A DNA stretch of 64,000 nt from Neobacillus sp. FSL H8-0543. GTDB lineage: Bacteria; Bacillota; Bacilli; Bacillales; Cytobacillaceae. The stretch's first letter is position 1, and the number at the start of each line of letters is the position of its first letter. The position numbers were made by a program, and so were the translations under genes. The stretch spans positions 4,414,501 to 4,478,500 of the forward strand of contig NZ_CP151943.1 in the NCBI RefSeq assembly GCF_038592905.1, given 5' to 3'. A model generated the notes under the pieces. That model searched no databases, was not told where the DNA came from, and saw only the letters and a program-made list of their open reading frames with translations. This document shows positions 1-9,600 of the stretch, piece after piece.

Positions 1-1752
1 CTCGGATTTGCTCCATTATATGAAGACCAAGAAATACAAATATCTGTCATTGATGTACCGGGACATGAGCGTTTTATTAGGCAAATGATTGCAGGTGTTG
101 CAGGGATTGACTTGGTGGTACTTGTGGTTGCTGCTGATGAAGGTGTGATGCCTCAAACCAGGGAGCATCTTGATATTCTGAAGTTTTTAGGTGTCAAAAA
201 TGGAATTATTGCGATTACAAAAATTGATCGTGTCGATGAAGACTTTACCGAACTTGTGAAAGATGAAATTTTAGAAGAGCTAACGGGGACAGTATTTGAA
301 GATTCACCTTTTGTTCTAGTTGACAGCCTTTCAAAAAAGGGGATAGAAGAAATAAAAGAATTAATTATTCAGACCCTAAGAGAGCGAGAAATGCGTGATG
401 CTAAGGGAGCATTTCGTTTGCCAATTGATCAGGTGTTTACAGTGAAAGGGCAGGGAACTGTTGTTCGTGGAACTGTTTATGAAGGTTCCGTTGAGGAAGG
501 ACAATTACTAACTATTATGCCACAAGGCTTAGAAGTAAAAGCCCGCCAAATCCAGGTGCATCATAAATCTGCACAAAAGGCCTATGCAGGACAAAGGACG
601 GCTATTAATCTTTCAAGTGTATCGAAAGAAGATCTTGAACGAGGGGATGTTCTCGTTTCATCTGAGCATTTTAATGTCACGAAAACATTGGATGTTGCGA
701 TTCATGTAGTCGATGACCTCGATCATCTTGTTAAGCAAAGGATGCCAGTCAAACTACATATTGGAACAGCGGAAGTGATGGGACGGATTGTATTCTTTGA
801 CCGTAATGAGCTTAAGGAAGAAAACGGAGAAATCCTATGTCAGCTTCGCCTAGAGGAAGAAATTCTGACGAAACGCGGAGACCGTTTTATTCTTCGCCGA
901 CCAAGCCCGCAAGAAACCATCGGTGGCGGTTGGGTGATTGACCCCCGTGGGAACAAATATCGTTTTGGTAATCAAACGATTGATGAACTGGAGAAGAAAC
1001 GAGTTGGTTCACCAAAGGAACGAATTACCGCTGCACTATATGAAGCAAAAAGCTTACCGCTTAACGAGTTAATTAAACGGACGGCTTTGGATGAACTCAC
1101 ACTAAACGAATTTTTAGAAGATAGTGAGTTTGTTTTATATAATGGAAAAGAATTTACCCTCCAAATGTTGATAAACTCGATAGAGGAAGACATCTATGAT
1201 CGACTCCATGAGTTCCATCAAGGGTATTCAATGAAAACTGGGGTCAATAAGGCTGTGCTTTTTCAAAATATGGAAAAAAGGTTCCCTAAACCACTTCTTG
1301 ATTTTGTTGTCGAAAATGGGATTTCAAATGGAGTTTTTAATCGGAAAGAACAATTTGTTTCACTTGCCAGCTTTGTCCCGCATGTACCGAAAAGCTGGCA
1401 AAAGCGAACAGAAAATATGCTGGAGGATTTGAGGAAGGATGGGCGAAAGGTTCGTTATTATAAGGAGTATTTTGCTGCATCCGGGATTCCTGATAGTTTA
1501 GAGGCTGATTTAAGGCGCTTCCTTGAAGATCAGGGGCTAGTCGTCCATTTGGATGAACAGTTTGCCTATCATGGTGAGATATTTAATGAGGCTGTTTCTA
1601 AGCTTCGCTTGGGGACAGGGGAAGAGTTTGAGGTGGGTGATGCCAAAGACATTCTTGATCTTTCACGTAAATATATGATTCCATTTTTAGAAAGATTGGA
1701 TTCAAAAGGATTGACTAAACGAGTTGAAAATAAACGAGTCTGGAAGAAATGA
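1..1752 (+). CDS. selB: Selenocysteine-specific elongation factor SelB (5' truncated)
   Basis: The frame is open from base 1, so the start lies upstream; 583 residues are visible of a family usually somewhat over 600. SelB is a GTPase that delivers selenocysteyl-tRNA to UGA codons marked by a SECIS element. Seen: the G3 motif DVPGHERF at visible residues 19-26, the G4-like TKID, EF-Tu-type beta-barrel domains (VKGQGTVVRGTV), and a long C-terminal region with the winged-helix character of the SECIS-binding part. The missing N-terminus should carry the P-loop. A hairpin terminator follows directly. selA would be expected upstream, outside the window. Family call is firm; the selenoprotein clients are not visible here. 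Confidence 0.93.
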   Translation, partial: LGFAPLYEDQEIQISVIDVPGHERFIRQMIAGVAGIDLVVLVVAADEGVMPQTREHLDILKFLGVKNGIIAITKIDRVDEDFTELVKDEILEELTGTVFEDSPFVLVDSLSKKGIEEIKELIIQTLREREMRDAKGAFRLPIDQVFTVKGQGTVVRGTVYEGSVEEGQLLTIMPQGLEVKARQIQVHHKSAQKAYAGQRTAINLSSVSKEDLERGDVLVSSEHFNVTKTLDVAIHVVDDLDHLVKQRMPVKLHIGTAEVMGRIVFFDRNELKEENGEILCQLRLEEEILTKRGDRFILRRPSPQETIGGGWVIDPRGNKYRFGNQTIDELEKKRVGSPKERITAALYEAKSLPLNELIKRTALDELTLNEFLEDSEFVLYNGKEFTLQMLINSIEEDIYDRLHEFHQGYSMKTGVNKAVLFQNMEKRFPKPLLDFVVENGISNGVFNRKEQFVSLASFVPHVPKSWQKRTENMLEDLRKDGRKVRYYKEYFAASGIPDSLEADLRRFLEDQGLVVHLDEQFAYHGEIFNEAVSKLRLGTGEEFEVGDAKDILDLSRKYMIPFLERLDSKGLTKRVENKRVWKK

Positions 1753-1776
1753 GTCAGAAGTATTGTCTGGATATTG

Positions 1777-1806
1777 AGAAGACCAAGTCGTATTGGTCTT
1801 CTTTTG
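1777..1806 (+). terminator. Rho-independent terminator after selB
   Basis: A perfect 10-bp stem (AGAAGACCAA / TTGGTCTTCT) with a 6-nt loop is followed by a T-run, 24 bases after the selB stop codon. Confidence 0.85.
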
Positions 1807-1844
1807 ATTGTTTTGAATAATAAATTAAACGTAGAGGTTTTATG

Positions 1845-1888
1845 GTGACCGCTTTATCAATTTCCAATCGAAAACGGTCACTATGAAC
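1845..1888. repeat. Lone diverged copy of the 52-bp repeat found at 47.8-48.6 kb
   Basis: GTGACCG (1845-1851) and CGGTCAC (1875-1881) are perfect inverted repeats. As in the large array, ACCGCT is followed after exactly 21 bases by CGGTCACTATGAAC. The bases between the two blocks have diverged. It lies between the convergent genes selB and the TerD-like gene. Confidence 0.6.
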
Positions 1889-1900
1889 AAATCACTAAGT

Positions 1901-1931
1901 AAAAACCCGCTATTTACTCTAGCGGGTTTTT
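1901..1931. terminator. Bidirectional terminator between selB and the TerD-like gene
   Basis: AAAAACCCGCTA and TAGCGGGTTTTT form a perfect 12-bp stem around a 7-nt loop. The T- and A-runs allow termination in either direction; it most directly serves the minus-strand gene ending at 1950. Confidence 0.88.
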
Positions 1932-1949
1932 GCAACTTAGACGATTTTC

Positions 1950-3467
1950 TTAAGAAAGGAATTCTCCAGGGTTTAAGCCAAGCTCGCGGCAAATGTCACT
2001 GACCATTTGCATTTCATTTTGATCGAAATTTCCATCCGCATAACCGATGGCGATACAATAACGCGCAACTAATCGTGCGATCTCAGGCTTTGATCTAATT
2101 TTACCAAGCGCGCGGAATGCTTCGGCTCGACCGACCATTCGGTCGATCTCAATCCTGGATACGAAATGGTTGAATCTTTGGATAACTTTATTACTGTCAA
2201 ATACCCGTAACTCTTCACTGGAATTGACAAACTCTAGCATTTTTTGACGTTCAGAAGCATCTAAGTAGCCATCAGCCATCGATACTAAAGCACAAGCGGC
2301 AACGACCGCATCTAAAACATCTTGGCTCTTGTATCGAGTAAATAGTTCTTGCGCTTTTCGTTTCTGTTGGTTTGCCCATTCGGTATAATCAGTTTGATTA
2401 GGTGACCATGAGTTTCCACAGCTGTTACACGTAAGCTTTAATTGGTTTTTTCCGATAAAACCACCAAGTAGCCCGACAGGACCAAGGATTAATCCACCAA
2501 TTGCTGCTTTCCCTAAGCCAAATCCCTTTTGTCCTGTCCTAACATTCGACGAGTTGCAGCGTGGACAGTACATTTCGTCTCCTCCGTATGTACTATTCCT
2601 GTTTGAAGATGACGGGAATGTTTGTGTTGGATATCCATATGCCGGTTGTGAACGGGATGATTCAGGCTGCAGATGGATAGGCTGAGAAGGTTGGCTATTT
2701 TGGTACGGATTTTGGTTTTGCTGGTACGGATTTTGGTTTTGCTGATATGGACTTTGGTTTTGCTGATATGGATTATTGTTAAACTGATTAGGGTTCACAT
2801 GGTTCTGTTGAAATGTATTCTGTGGTGCTTGATATTGTTGGTTGGACTGCTGAAACGGCGGTGGTGTTGGTGCCGCCGGTGCGTCATCAACGGTTACTCC
2901 GAAATTTCGGCACAGTGCAGCAAGTCCACCCTGAAAACCGCTAGCAATCGCATTGAACTTCCATTCACCGTTGTGGCGATAAAGCTCAGCAGCAACAATC
3001 GCCGTTTCTACGGTGAAATCTCTTCCAAGGTTAAACCTCATTAATTCCTCATTTGTTTGTTGATTAAAAATTCTCACATAAGAATTAGAAATTTGTCCGA
3101 AATTTTGCCCTTTCATTTGAGCATCATGAATAGTAATGGTGAAAGCAATCCTATGAATATGAGCAGGAACTCTATTTAATTCAATCTTGATTTGTTCATC
3201 ATCCTGAGCACCTGAACCATCTCTGTTATCACCACTATAATTTATTGAGCCATTTCCGCCAGAAGGATTATTATAAAAAATAAAATCCTGATCACTTTGA
3301 ACTTTACCCGTTTGTCCTAATAAAAAGGTTGAGGCATCTAAATCAAAATTGGAACCTTGATTACTAATATCCCATCCAAGTCCAACTACAACATTTTGCA
3401 GGCCAGGATAAGCCTTTGTTAAATCAACTTTTTGCCCCTTACTAAGTGTAACACCCAAAATATCCAC
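1950..3467 (-). CDS. TerD-family protein with Q/N/P-rich linker, zinc ribbon and TerB-like tail
   Basis: 505 residues. Residues 1-190 form a TerD domain (starts MDILGVTLSKGQKVDL; contains GWDISN and DLDASTFLL), a calcium-binding fold of tellurite/envelope-stress proteins. Residues about 200-295 are a low-complexity linker with several PYQQNQN-type heptads. Near residues 300-350 two CxxC-type pairs (CPRCNSSN, CNSCGNSW) flank a hydrophobic Gly-rich stretch, so the ribbon embraces a possible membrane hairpin. Residues about 375-505 resemble TerB (ADGYLDASERQKM, ADGNFDQNEM). A sigma-W-type promoter lies upstream. The exact biochemical role is not known to me; the domain order is inferred by eye. 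Confidence 0.85.
   Translation of the reverse strand: MDILGVTLSKGQKVDLTKAYPGLQNVVVGLGWDISNQGSNFDLDASTFLLGQTGKVQSDQDFIFYNNPSGGNGSINYSGDNRDGSGAQDDEQIKIELNRVPAHIHRIAFTITIHDAQMKGQNFGQISNSYVRIFNQQTNEELMRFNLGRDFTVETAIVAAELYRHNGEWKFNAIASGFQGGLAALCRNFGVTVDDAPAAPTPPPFQQSNQQYQAPQNTFQQNHVNPNQFNNNPYQQNQSPYQQNQNPYQQNQNPYQNSQPSQPIHLQPESSRSQPAYGYPTQTFPSSSNRNSTYGGDEMYCPRCNSSNVRTGQKGFGLGKAAIGGLILGPVGLLGGFIGKNQLKLTCNSCGNSWSPNQTDYTEWANQQKRKAQELFTRYKSQDVLDAVVAACALVSMADGYLDASERQKMLEFVNSSEELRVFDSNKVIQRFNHFVSRIEIDRMVGRAEAFRALGKIRSKPEIARLVARYCIAIGYADGNFDQNEMQMVSDICRELGLNPGEFLS
2690..2785. repeat. Short tandem repeat inside the TerD-like gene
   Basis: Nearly identical 21-bp units encode the PYQQNQN heptads of the linker. 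Such in-frame microrepeats can expand or contract without shifting the frame, so linker length is likely to vary between strains. Confidence 0.75.
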
Positions 3468-3567
3468 CCCTAATTTTTCTTATCGATAAGTCTATTATAA
3501 GTCTAATTATGTAAAAGATAAAAATACAAGCGGTAAAAATTAAAATTCAACATTACACACTAGTTAC

Positions 3568-3595
3568 TGTACGTAGTACTTTGGGAAAAGTTTCA
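3568..3595 (-). promoter_or_regulatory. Sigma-W-type promoter for the TerD-like gene
   Basis: On the minus strand the sequence reads TGAAAC, 16 bases, CGTACA, matching the sigma-W consensus (TGAAAC-N16-CGTA) with exact spacing. It lies about 100 bases upstream of the start at 3467. In B. subtilis terD-like genes (yce operon) belong to extracytoplasmic-stress regulons, which fits. Confidence 0.7.
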
Positions 3596-3706
3596 AAATT
3601 TTATATAAAAATTTGGAACAACGTAATCCTAATAAGGAATTGTATGGCTCTAAATTAGTTGGAATATCTATAGTAAATAAAAACGAAGGAGAAAAATCTC
3701 ATTCGT

Positions 3707-4528
3707 TTAAACATCTTCTTTTCGATATTGATGTGTTAATTGAAAAATTAACTGCTCTGAAATCGCCATATAACCTTCAGAATTGGGATGAACGCCGTCT
3801 TGCGATAGGTTGTTTAGGTTTTCACCGTTAATTACTTTTGTTGTTTCAACAACAAGAGTGGATGAATAATTGTTGGCAATCTCATAGACAAGTAAATTCC
3901 ATTTTGGCAATAATTTATCAGCTAATGGGTAAACTTGATCTGTTAAAGAAAATGGATTATATAATTCTAAAAAGACAATGGTGGCGTTAGCATTTAACAT
4001 TTTTATTCTCGATGCAATTGCATCAAGATTTGTTGAATAGTTAGCTTTCAATTGCTCAATAGATTTAAGTATGCTTTGAAAATTCCCGTCGCTGGCAACC
4101 TGGAGAATGTCGTTACCACCAACATTCATGGTTACAATATCCGACTTCTTAATTTCCTCGTCAAACTTGCCTTCTTGAACCAGCTTATTTAAATAACCAC
4201 TGGTCATTCCGTTTATGCCTTCATTTTGAATTTGTATCTCTTTATTAATTTGTTTTCCTAATTCAGTAGAAAATTGATAGACAAAGTCCTCGTTTTGTTT
4301 GGCACCGAAGCCCCTAATAATCGAATCCCCTAGAGCAAGATGATATAATTTTGTTGCTTTAGTGTGTCGGAAATAATCTATATAAGAAACATTAGCAACT
4401 CCATTTGAACTTGTTTCAACTATACTTTTTTTCATTTTATTTATTTGGTATTGTGGATAATAAAACCACGCGGATATTCCAAGGCTAATTATTAAGGTAA
4501 GAACAAATAGATATTTTATTGTTTTCAT
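3707..4528 (-). CDS. SGNH/GDSL-family hydrolase, membrane anchored or secreted
   Basis: 273 residues, with an N-terminal hydrophobic segment (residues about 5-24) that is a signal anchor or signal peptide. Block I is LALGDSIIRG with the nucleophile Ser, block III is NVGGNDI, and block V is DGVHPNSEGY with the catalytic Asp and His. These are esterase/lipase-type hydrolases acting outside the membrane; the substrate is unknown. AGGAG lies just upstream of the ATG. A second SGNH hydrolase sits at 16.3 kb. A 72-codon ORF on the other strand overlapping the 3' end is not considered real. Confidence 0.87.
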   Translation of the reverse strand: MKTIKYLFVLTLIISLGISAWFYYPQYQINKMKKSIVETSSNGVANVSYIDYFRHTKATKLYHLALGDSIIRGFGAKQNEDFVYQFSTELGKQINKEIQIQNEGINGMTSGYLNKLVQEGKFDEEIKKSDIVTMNVGGNDILQVASDGNFQSILKSIEQLKANYSTNLDAIASRIKMLNANATIVFLELYNPFSLTDQVYPLADKLLPKWNLLVYEIANNYSSTLVVETTKVINGENLNNLSQDGVHPNSEGYMAISEQLIFQLTHQYRKEDV

Positions 4529-4738
4529 ACTTCACTCCTATCTCATAATTATATCAATGAGTAAAGGAGAAATATTTAGGTGATAGTTTCCAGATAACGA
4601 GAGAATAAACCCAAGTTATTAATTAGTCGAAATTTTCCAAGATAAAAACATACAATAAATAAAAAATTAATTACCCCCGTATCTTTTTACCCTATTTAAT
4701 ACGTTTAGAGGGTAGAGAGTGCCAAAGGAGTGAATGCA

Positions 4739-5449
4739 ATGCCAACCGAGTTTAACTCGAGTAGCTTTGAATATTGTAAGCAGAAAAAAGTGAAGGATGA
4801 TCCTTTTTGGATTGAATATTTTCCAAAGCTTCAAAGATATTGTCACTTTCTTACTCAGAACAAGTGGGATGGGGACGATATTGCCCAAGAGGCGTTTCTT
4901 AAAGCCACAAGTTATTACCATCGAAATAAACTCAATGCTGCTTTAATAAATAAAATCGCTTATAACCATTGGATGGATACTCTTCGCAAAAGGAGAAATG
5001 AAACATTAGAAGGAGATCCTCAATTTAAAGCTGATAATCAACTAGATATGATTCCTGAAACGATCGATGTTTTGCTAAGGCAATTTACTCCAAAACAGGC
5101 CGTCATTTTTTTCCTAAAAGAAGGATTTCAGTATCAGACAAAAGAAATAGCAGATATGCTTAGGACAACAGAAATGGCTGTAAAGTCCAATCTGCATCGA
5201 GCAAAAAAGCGTCTTGAAAAAGAAAAACATAATGACCAGCTCACATCTGTAGAAATATTCTGGGATGAAGAGGAACGAGTACAGCTTGAAGAACTTTTTT
5301 ATGAATCATTTAAGAAGCAGGACCCATCCATTCTGATTCAATCCATACCTTCAATTAAAAGTGTGGCTGATGTTCCTCAGTTGATTGGTGGGAATATCCA
5401 ACCACTTCAATTTTACACTCCTACAGGCACTCTCTGTATGGCTGCATAG
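4739..5449 (+). CDS. RNA polymerase sigma-70 family (ECF-like) sigma factor
   Basis: 236 residues. The ATG at 4739 is preferred over GTG at 4730 because AAAGGAG ends 8 bases before it and overlaps the GTG. Region 2 is visible as DGDDIAQEAFLKA followed by INKIAYNHWMDTLRKR; region 4 (residues about 115-165) has the helix-turn-helix QTKEIADMLRTTEMAVKSNL. About 65 residues follow region 4, an extension of unknown role. No anti-sigma gene is adjacent; instead a clpP paralogue begins 30 bases downstream. The promoter it recognises cannot be read from the sequence. Confidence 0.85.
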   Translation: MPTEFNSSSFEYCKQKKVKDDPFWIEYFPKLQRYCHFLTQNKWDGDDIAQEAFLKATSYYHRNKLNAALINKIAYNHWMDTLRKRRNETLEGDPQFKADNQLDMIPETIDVLLRQFTPKQAVIFFLKEGFQYQTKEIADMLRTTEMAVKSNLHRAKKRLEKEKHNDQLTSVEIFWDEEERVQLEELFYESFKKQDPSILIQSIPSIKSVADVPQLIGGNIQPLQFYTPTGTLCMAA

Positions 5450-5479
5450 CCAATTATATGCTTTTAAGGAGGAGTTTAA

Positions 5480-6061
5480 ATGAGTACGATTCCATATGTT
5501 ATTGAACAATCTAAACGTGGTGAACGTTCCTATGATATATATTCCAGGCTGTTAAAAGATCGGATTATTATCATTGGTGATGAAATTAATGACCATGTGG
5601 CAAATAGTGTGGTGGCCCAGTTATTATTTTTAGCATCTGATGCCCCCGATAAAGATATTTCCCTCTATATAAACAGCCCTGGAGGGTCGACCTCAGCAGG
5701 ATTTGCGATTTATGATACAATGCAGTACATTAAGCCTGATGTTCGGACGATTTGTACGGGAATGGCAGCCTCATTTGGGGCGATGCTGCTGCTCGCGGGG
5801 ACAAAAGGGAAAAGGTACTCCCTACCCAATAGTGAAATTATGATCCACCAGCCACTTGGGGGTGCACGTGGTCAGGCAACAGAAATAGAAATATCTGCTC
5901 GACGTATATTAAAATTAAGAGAGCATATTAATCAAATCATAGCCGAGAAAACAGGCCAATCAGTTGAAAAGGTAGCAAAGGATACGGACCGAGATTATTT
6001 CATGAGCGCTGAAGAAGCAAAAAAATATGGAATCATTGATGAGATTCTATATCCGGAATAA
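5480..6061 (+). CDS. clpP: ATP-dependent Clp protease proteolytic subunit (probable second ClpP)
   Basis: 193 residues, full length. The catalytic triad is present: Ser98 in GMAASFG, His123 in MIHQPLGG, and Asp172 in TDRDYF. ClpP forms a tetradecameric cytosolic protease fed by Clp ATPases. AGGAGG lies upstream. No CtsR-type operator was seen in front, unlike the main clpP of B. subtilis, and it sits directly behind a sigma-factor gene. Together this suggests a specialised paralogue (ClpP2-like) rather than the housekeeping copy; that is inference, as the rest of the genome is not visible. Confidence 0.93.
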   Translation: MSTIPYVIEQSKRGERSYDIYSRLLKDRIIIIGDEINDHVANSVVAQLLFLASDAPDKDISLYINSPGGSTSAGFAIYDTMQYIKPDVRTICTGMAASFGAMLLLAGTKGKRYSLPNSEIMIHQPLGGARGQATEIEISARRILKLREHINQIIAEKTGQSVEKVAKDTDRDYFMSAEEAKKYGIIDEILYPE

Positions 6062-6067
6062 AAGGTA

Positions 6068-6096
6068 AAAAAAGGTTAACTCTGTTAACCTTTTTT
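6068..6096 (+). terminator. Terminator after clpP
   Basis: AAAAAAGGTTAAC / GTTAACCTTTTTT form a perfect stem around a 3-nt loop, starting a few bases after the clpP stop. Confidence 0.88.
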
Positions 6097-6098
6097 AA

Positions 6099-6127
6099 TT
6101 GACATCAAATATGGTATGTCATATAGT
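6099..6127 (+). promoter_or_regulatory. Sigma-A promoter of the marR-MMPL operon
   Basis: A perfect -35 TTGACA (6099-6104) is followed by a 17-base spacer and TATAGT (6122-6127). The -10 element lies inside the left arm of the inverted repeat annotated next. Confidence 0.8.
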
Positions 6128-6161
6128 TAAACAAGTGAATAGTTCAACAGTTTAACTATAT
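6121..6161. promoter_or_regulatory. Probable MarR operator
   Basis: Perfect 12-bp inverted repeats ATATAGTTAAAC (6121-6132) and GTTTAACTATAT (6150-6161) are separated by 17 bases. The left arm covers the -10 element, so binding would block initiation. The adjacent MarR gene is the natural candidate for autoregulation. Confidence 0.7.
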
Positions 6162-6193
6162 TTAGTAGAAATTAAAAGAGGTGGGAATGAAGC

Positions 6194-6655
6194 ATGGATA
6201 AAAAGCTTATACAGCAATTAATTGATCGCTATATATCTGTATCTTTTCAAGTACAAAAAAAGGCAGCTTCCTTAATAAAAGAGCAAATTGAGGATGATTT
6301 AACCAATGATCAGCTTTACATATTAAGATATATTCATCAATTAGGGGAGTGTACATCTTCTGTCTTGGCAGAAGCTTTTGATGTGAATAAAAGTGCAATT
6401 ACTGCAATCATCAATAGGATGGTAGACAGAGGGTTCATACAAAGGACACGTGATGAAAACGATCGTAGGGTTGTTTATTTAACATTAACGAAAAAAGGCA
6501 TTGAAATACATCATAAAACAATAGAGAAGGTGCACCATTTAGTTGCCTCAATCATCACTAGGTTTGAGGAAGATGAGATTACAAATTTTATCGAAACCTA
6601 TGAAAAATTAGATCTTATATTAGACAACAAGAAAAAGGAAGAAATGGGAGAATGA
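6194..6655 (+). CDS. MarR-family transcriptional regulator
   Basis: 153 residues with the winged helix-turn-helix layout of MarR proteins: CTSSVLAEAFDVNKSAITAIINRMVDRGFI is the HTH, followed by the wing TRDENDRRVVYLTLTKKG. It is probably a dimeric repressor released by a small ligand. It shares a transcript with the exporter starting 5 bases after its stop, and the palindrome over the promoter suggests it represses both. The inducer is unknown. Confidence 0.93.
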   Translation: MDKKLIQQLIDRYISVSFQVQKKAASLIKEQIEDDLTNDQLYILRYIHQLGECTSSVLAEAFDVNKSAITAIINRMVDRGFIQRTRDENDRRVVYLTLTKKGIEIHHKTIEKVHHLVASIITRFEEDEITNFIETYEKLDLILDNKKKEEMGE

Positions 6656-6659
6656 AAAT

Positions 6660-9600
6660 ATGAGAGCAATTTTAAAAGGTAAATGGTTTATCCTGATCGC
6701 ATGGATTGCGATTATTGCAGGCTTATTTTTTATGGCACCCAATATGGAAAACCTGGTCCGCGAAAAGGGCCAAATTAGCGTTCCAGACGGGTATTCCTCG
6801 ACGATTGCTGAAAAAATCCTCAGTGATGTTAATTCGAGTGAAAATAAAGGCAATGATCTCCAAACCGCCCTTGTTTTTCACAGCCATAAAAAACTAACAG
6901 AAGATGATTTTGCTGTTGCCCAAAAGGCAGTCAACGAATTGGAGAAAAATCAGAGTAAGCTTGGAATCACGTCTATTCTAACTCATTTTAATCAAGGTGA
7001 ATTAAAAGAACAGCTCGTTTCAGAAGATGGTAAAACGATTCTCGTTTCAGTAAATGTTACCGCCAATGGACGGGAAGGGAAAGAAATTACCGAAGATCTG
7101 TATCAAGCCATTGATCATGTCAAATTAGATCACTATTATACTGGCAGTTGGCTAATTGGTGAGGATCTTGTTACCAACTCACAAGAAGGCTTAAAGAAAA
7201 CCGAAGGAATTACCGTTGTTTTTATTTTAATCGTTTTATTGCTTGTATTTAAATCGGCTGTGGCACCAATCATTCCATTAGTTACAGTTGGATTCAGCTA
7301 CTTAGCATCCCAATCTATCGTTGCGATACTAGTTGATAAAGTGAATTTTCCTTTATCAACGTTTACTCAGATTTTCTTAGTAGCCGTCCTTTTCGGGATA
7401 GGGACAGATTACTGTATTTTACTGCTTAGCCGTTTTAAAGAGGAAATGTCAAAGACTGATAGTGTTGCAGACGCTATAATTGAAACCTACCGAAATGCTG
7501 GGAAAACGGTATTCTTCAGTGGGTTAGCGGTGATGATCGGCTTCGCTTCGATTGGCTTTTCTACCTTCGTTTTATATCAATCAGCAGCAGCAGTCGCAAT
7601 TGGTGTTGCCATCCTATTGCTAGCACTATTTACAGTCGTGCCTTTCTTTATGGCGGTTCTAGGTAAAAAACTATTTTGGCCATCAAAGGGCAAACTTGAT
7701 CATGGTGAGAGTGAAATTTGGGGGTTTGCTGGAAAATTTGCTTTAGCACGTCCATTAATTGCACTTATCATAGTCGCAGTCATCTCTGTGCCATTTTTAT
7801 TCACCTATGATGGTGACTTATCATTCAATTCGCTTGAAGAAATTAGCGATGATTTTGATTCAATCAAAGGTTTTGATATTATCTCAGAAGCGTTTGGTCC
7901 TGGTGAATCAATGCCAACAACCATTGTCATTAAAAACGATGATCAAATGAACACCTCGGAGTATATTGCGATTACAGAAAAAATTAGTCAAGAGTTAGAG
8001 AAAATAAATGGAGTTGATACCGTCCGTTCTGTAACTCGTCCGACTGGAGAGCCGATTGATGAACTATATATTTCAAATCAAGTCGGTACGCTAGAGGATG
8101 GACTTGATCAAGGTAATGATGGGATTAAACAAATTAGTGACGGTCTTACTGCCAATCAACCGAAAATGCAGCAAGCAACGGATGGAATTGGCCAATTAAT
8201 CTTTGGGACAAACGAGTTGCAAACGGGAATTGGTACGATTTCTGAAAAACTTACCAAAATCGAGGATGGGCTGGGGCAAGGTTCAGTCGGTACCACTCAG
8301 GTAAGAGAACGTTTGGAGGTCGTCAAGTCCAAATCAGCAGAGGTTTTAGCAGGAAGCAAAGCATTGCTTGCTGGTTACAATGAAGCTGCTACTGGATTAG
8401 GCACTCTTAAAGGCCATTACGAAAATGTTGCAATTGGTCTTGTTTCATTAAATGACACCTTATTAGGAACGAATCAATATTTTGATAATCTTGAAGGTGA
8501 TTATCGTGATATCGAGCAAAACCAAAACTATCAAGCAATAAAACTAACAATCCAAGGTTCCCAAGCAGGAACTGCAGAAATAGCTGAAAACTTAAAAGTA
8601 TTAAATGCCCAGCTAAAAGAGGCTCAAGAAGGTATTAATTTTGCAAATAGTAAATTCTCTGAAGCACTTGCTGGTCAGGAAGCACTTATTAAAGGAATGG
8701 GAGACCTGGTTAACGGAATCAAAAAAATTGAAGCCGGTTTATATGAAATGGAAAATGGTCAGGGACGATTAATTAATGAAGCCCTGCCGCAAGTTTCAGG
8801 TGGATTAAGTGGACTGAATGATGGTCAACAGCAGATATTTGATGGTTTTAAAGATACGGGCGACCAACTATCACAGGTTACAGATGGCTTAAATGAAATA
8901 TCTAATGGCTTAGTGTCCGCCCAAGATTACCTATCAGGTGTATCACAAATGAAGCAAATAGGTTTTTATATTCCGCAGGATGTGCTTGAAAGCAAGGACT
9001 TCGAGCAATCATTGGATGCTTACATGTCAGAGGATCGTAAAGTAATGACCATTGACGTGGTATTTGACCAAAATCCATATTCCAAAGAAGCACTTGATAG
9101 TGTTCCCGAAATTACTGCTACAGTTGAACGTGTTGTTAAGGATACAAAGCTCGAGAATGCTGACGTAGCAGTAGGTGGTGTGTCTAGTATGCATAAAGAC
9201 CTTGATACCATTTCTGAGGCTGACTATTCTCGGACAGTTGTTCTTATGCTCATCGGGATTAGTATAATATTAATCATCCTGTTTCGTTCAATCATCATGC
9301 CGCTTTACCTAATAGGTTCATTAGTCTTAACCTACTTTACATCGATGGCTATTGCGGAGGTAATCTTTGTTAATTGGTTAGGGTATTCAGGTATTAGCTG
9401 GGCGGTTCCATTCTTTGCATTTGTCATTTTAGTCGCACTTGGAATCGACTACAGCATTTTCTTGATGGATCGATTTAACGAATTCCGACATATGCCGGTT
9501 GAACAAGCGATACTCATTTCAATGAAGAAGATGGGTACAGTTATTATCTCAGCAGCCGTCATTTTAGGAGGAACATTTGCAGCGATGATGCCATCCGGTG

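Noticed and set aside
1753..1949. Selenocysteine tRNA gene next to selB
   Set aside because: The stretch holds only terminators and the lone repeat; no cloverleaf of about 90 bases with a TCA anticodon can be drawn.
3613..3831. 72-codon plus-strand ORF
   Set aside because: It overlaps the 3' end of the SGNH hydrolase gene in antisense, has no ribosome site and no family features.
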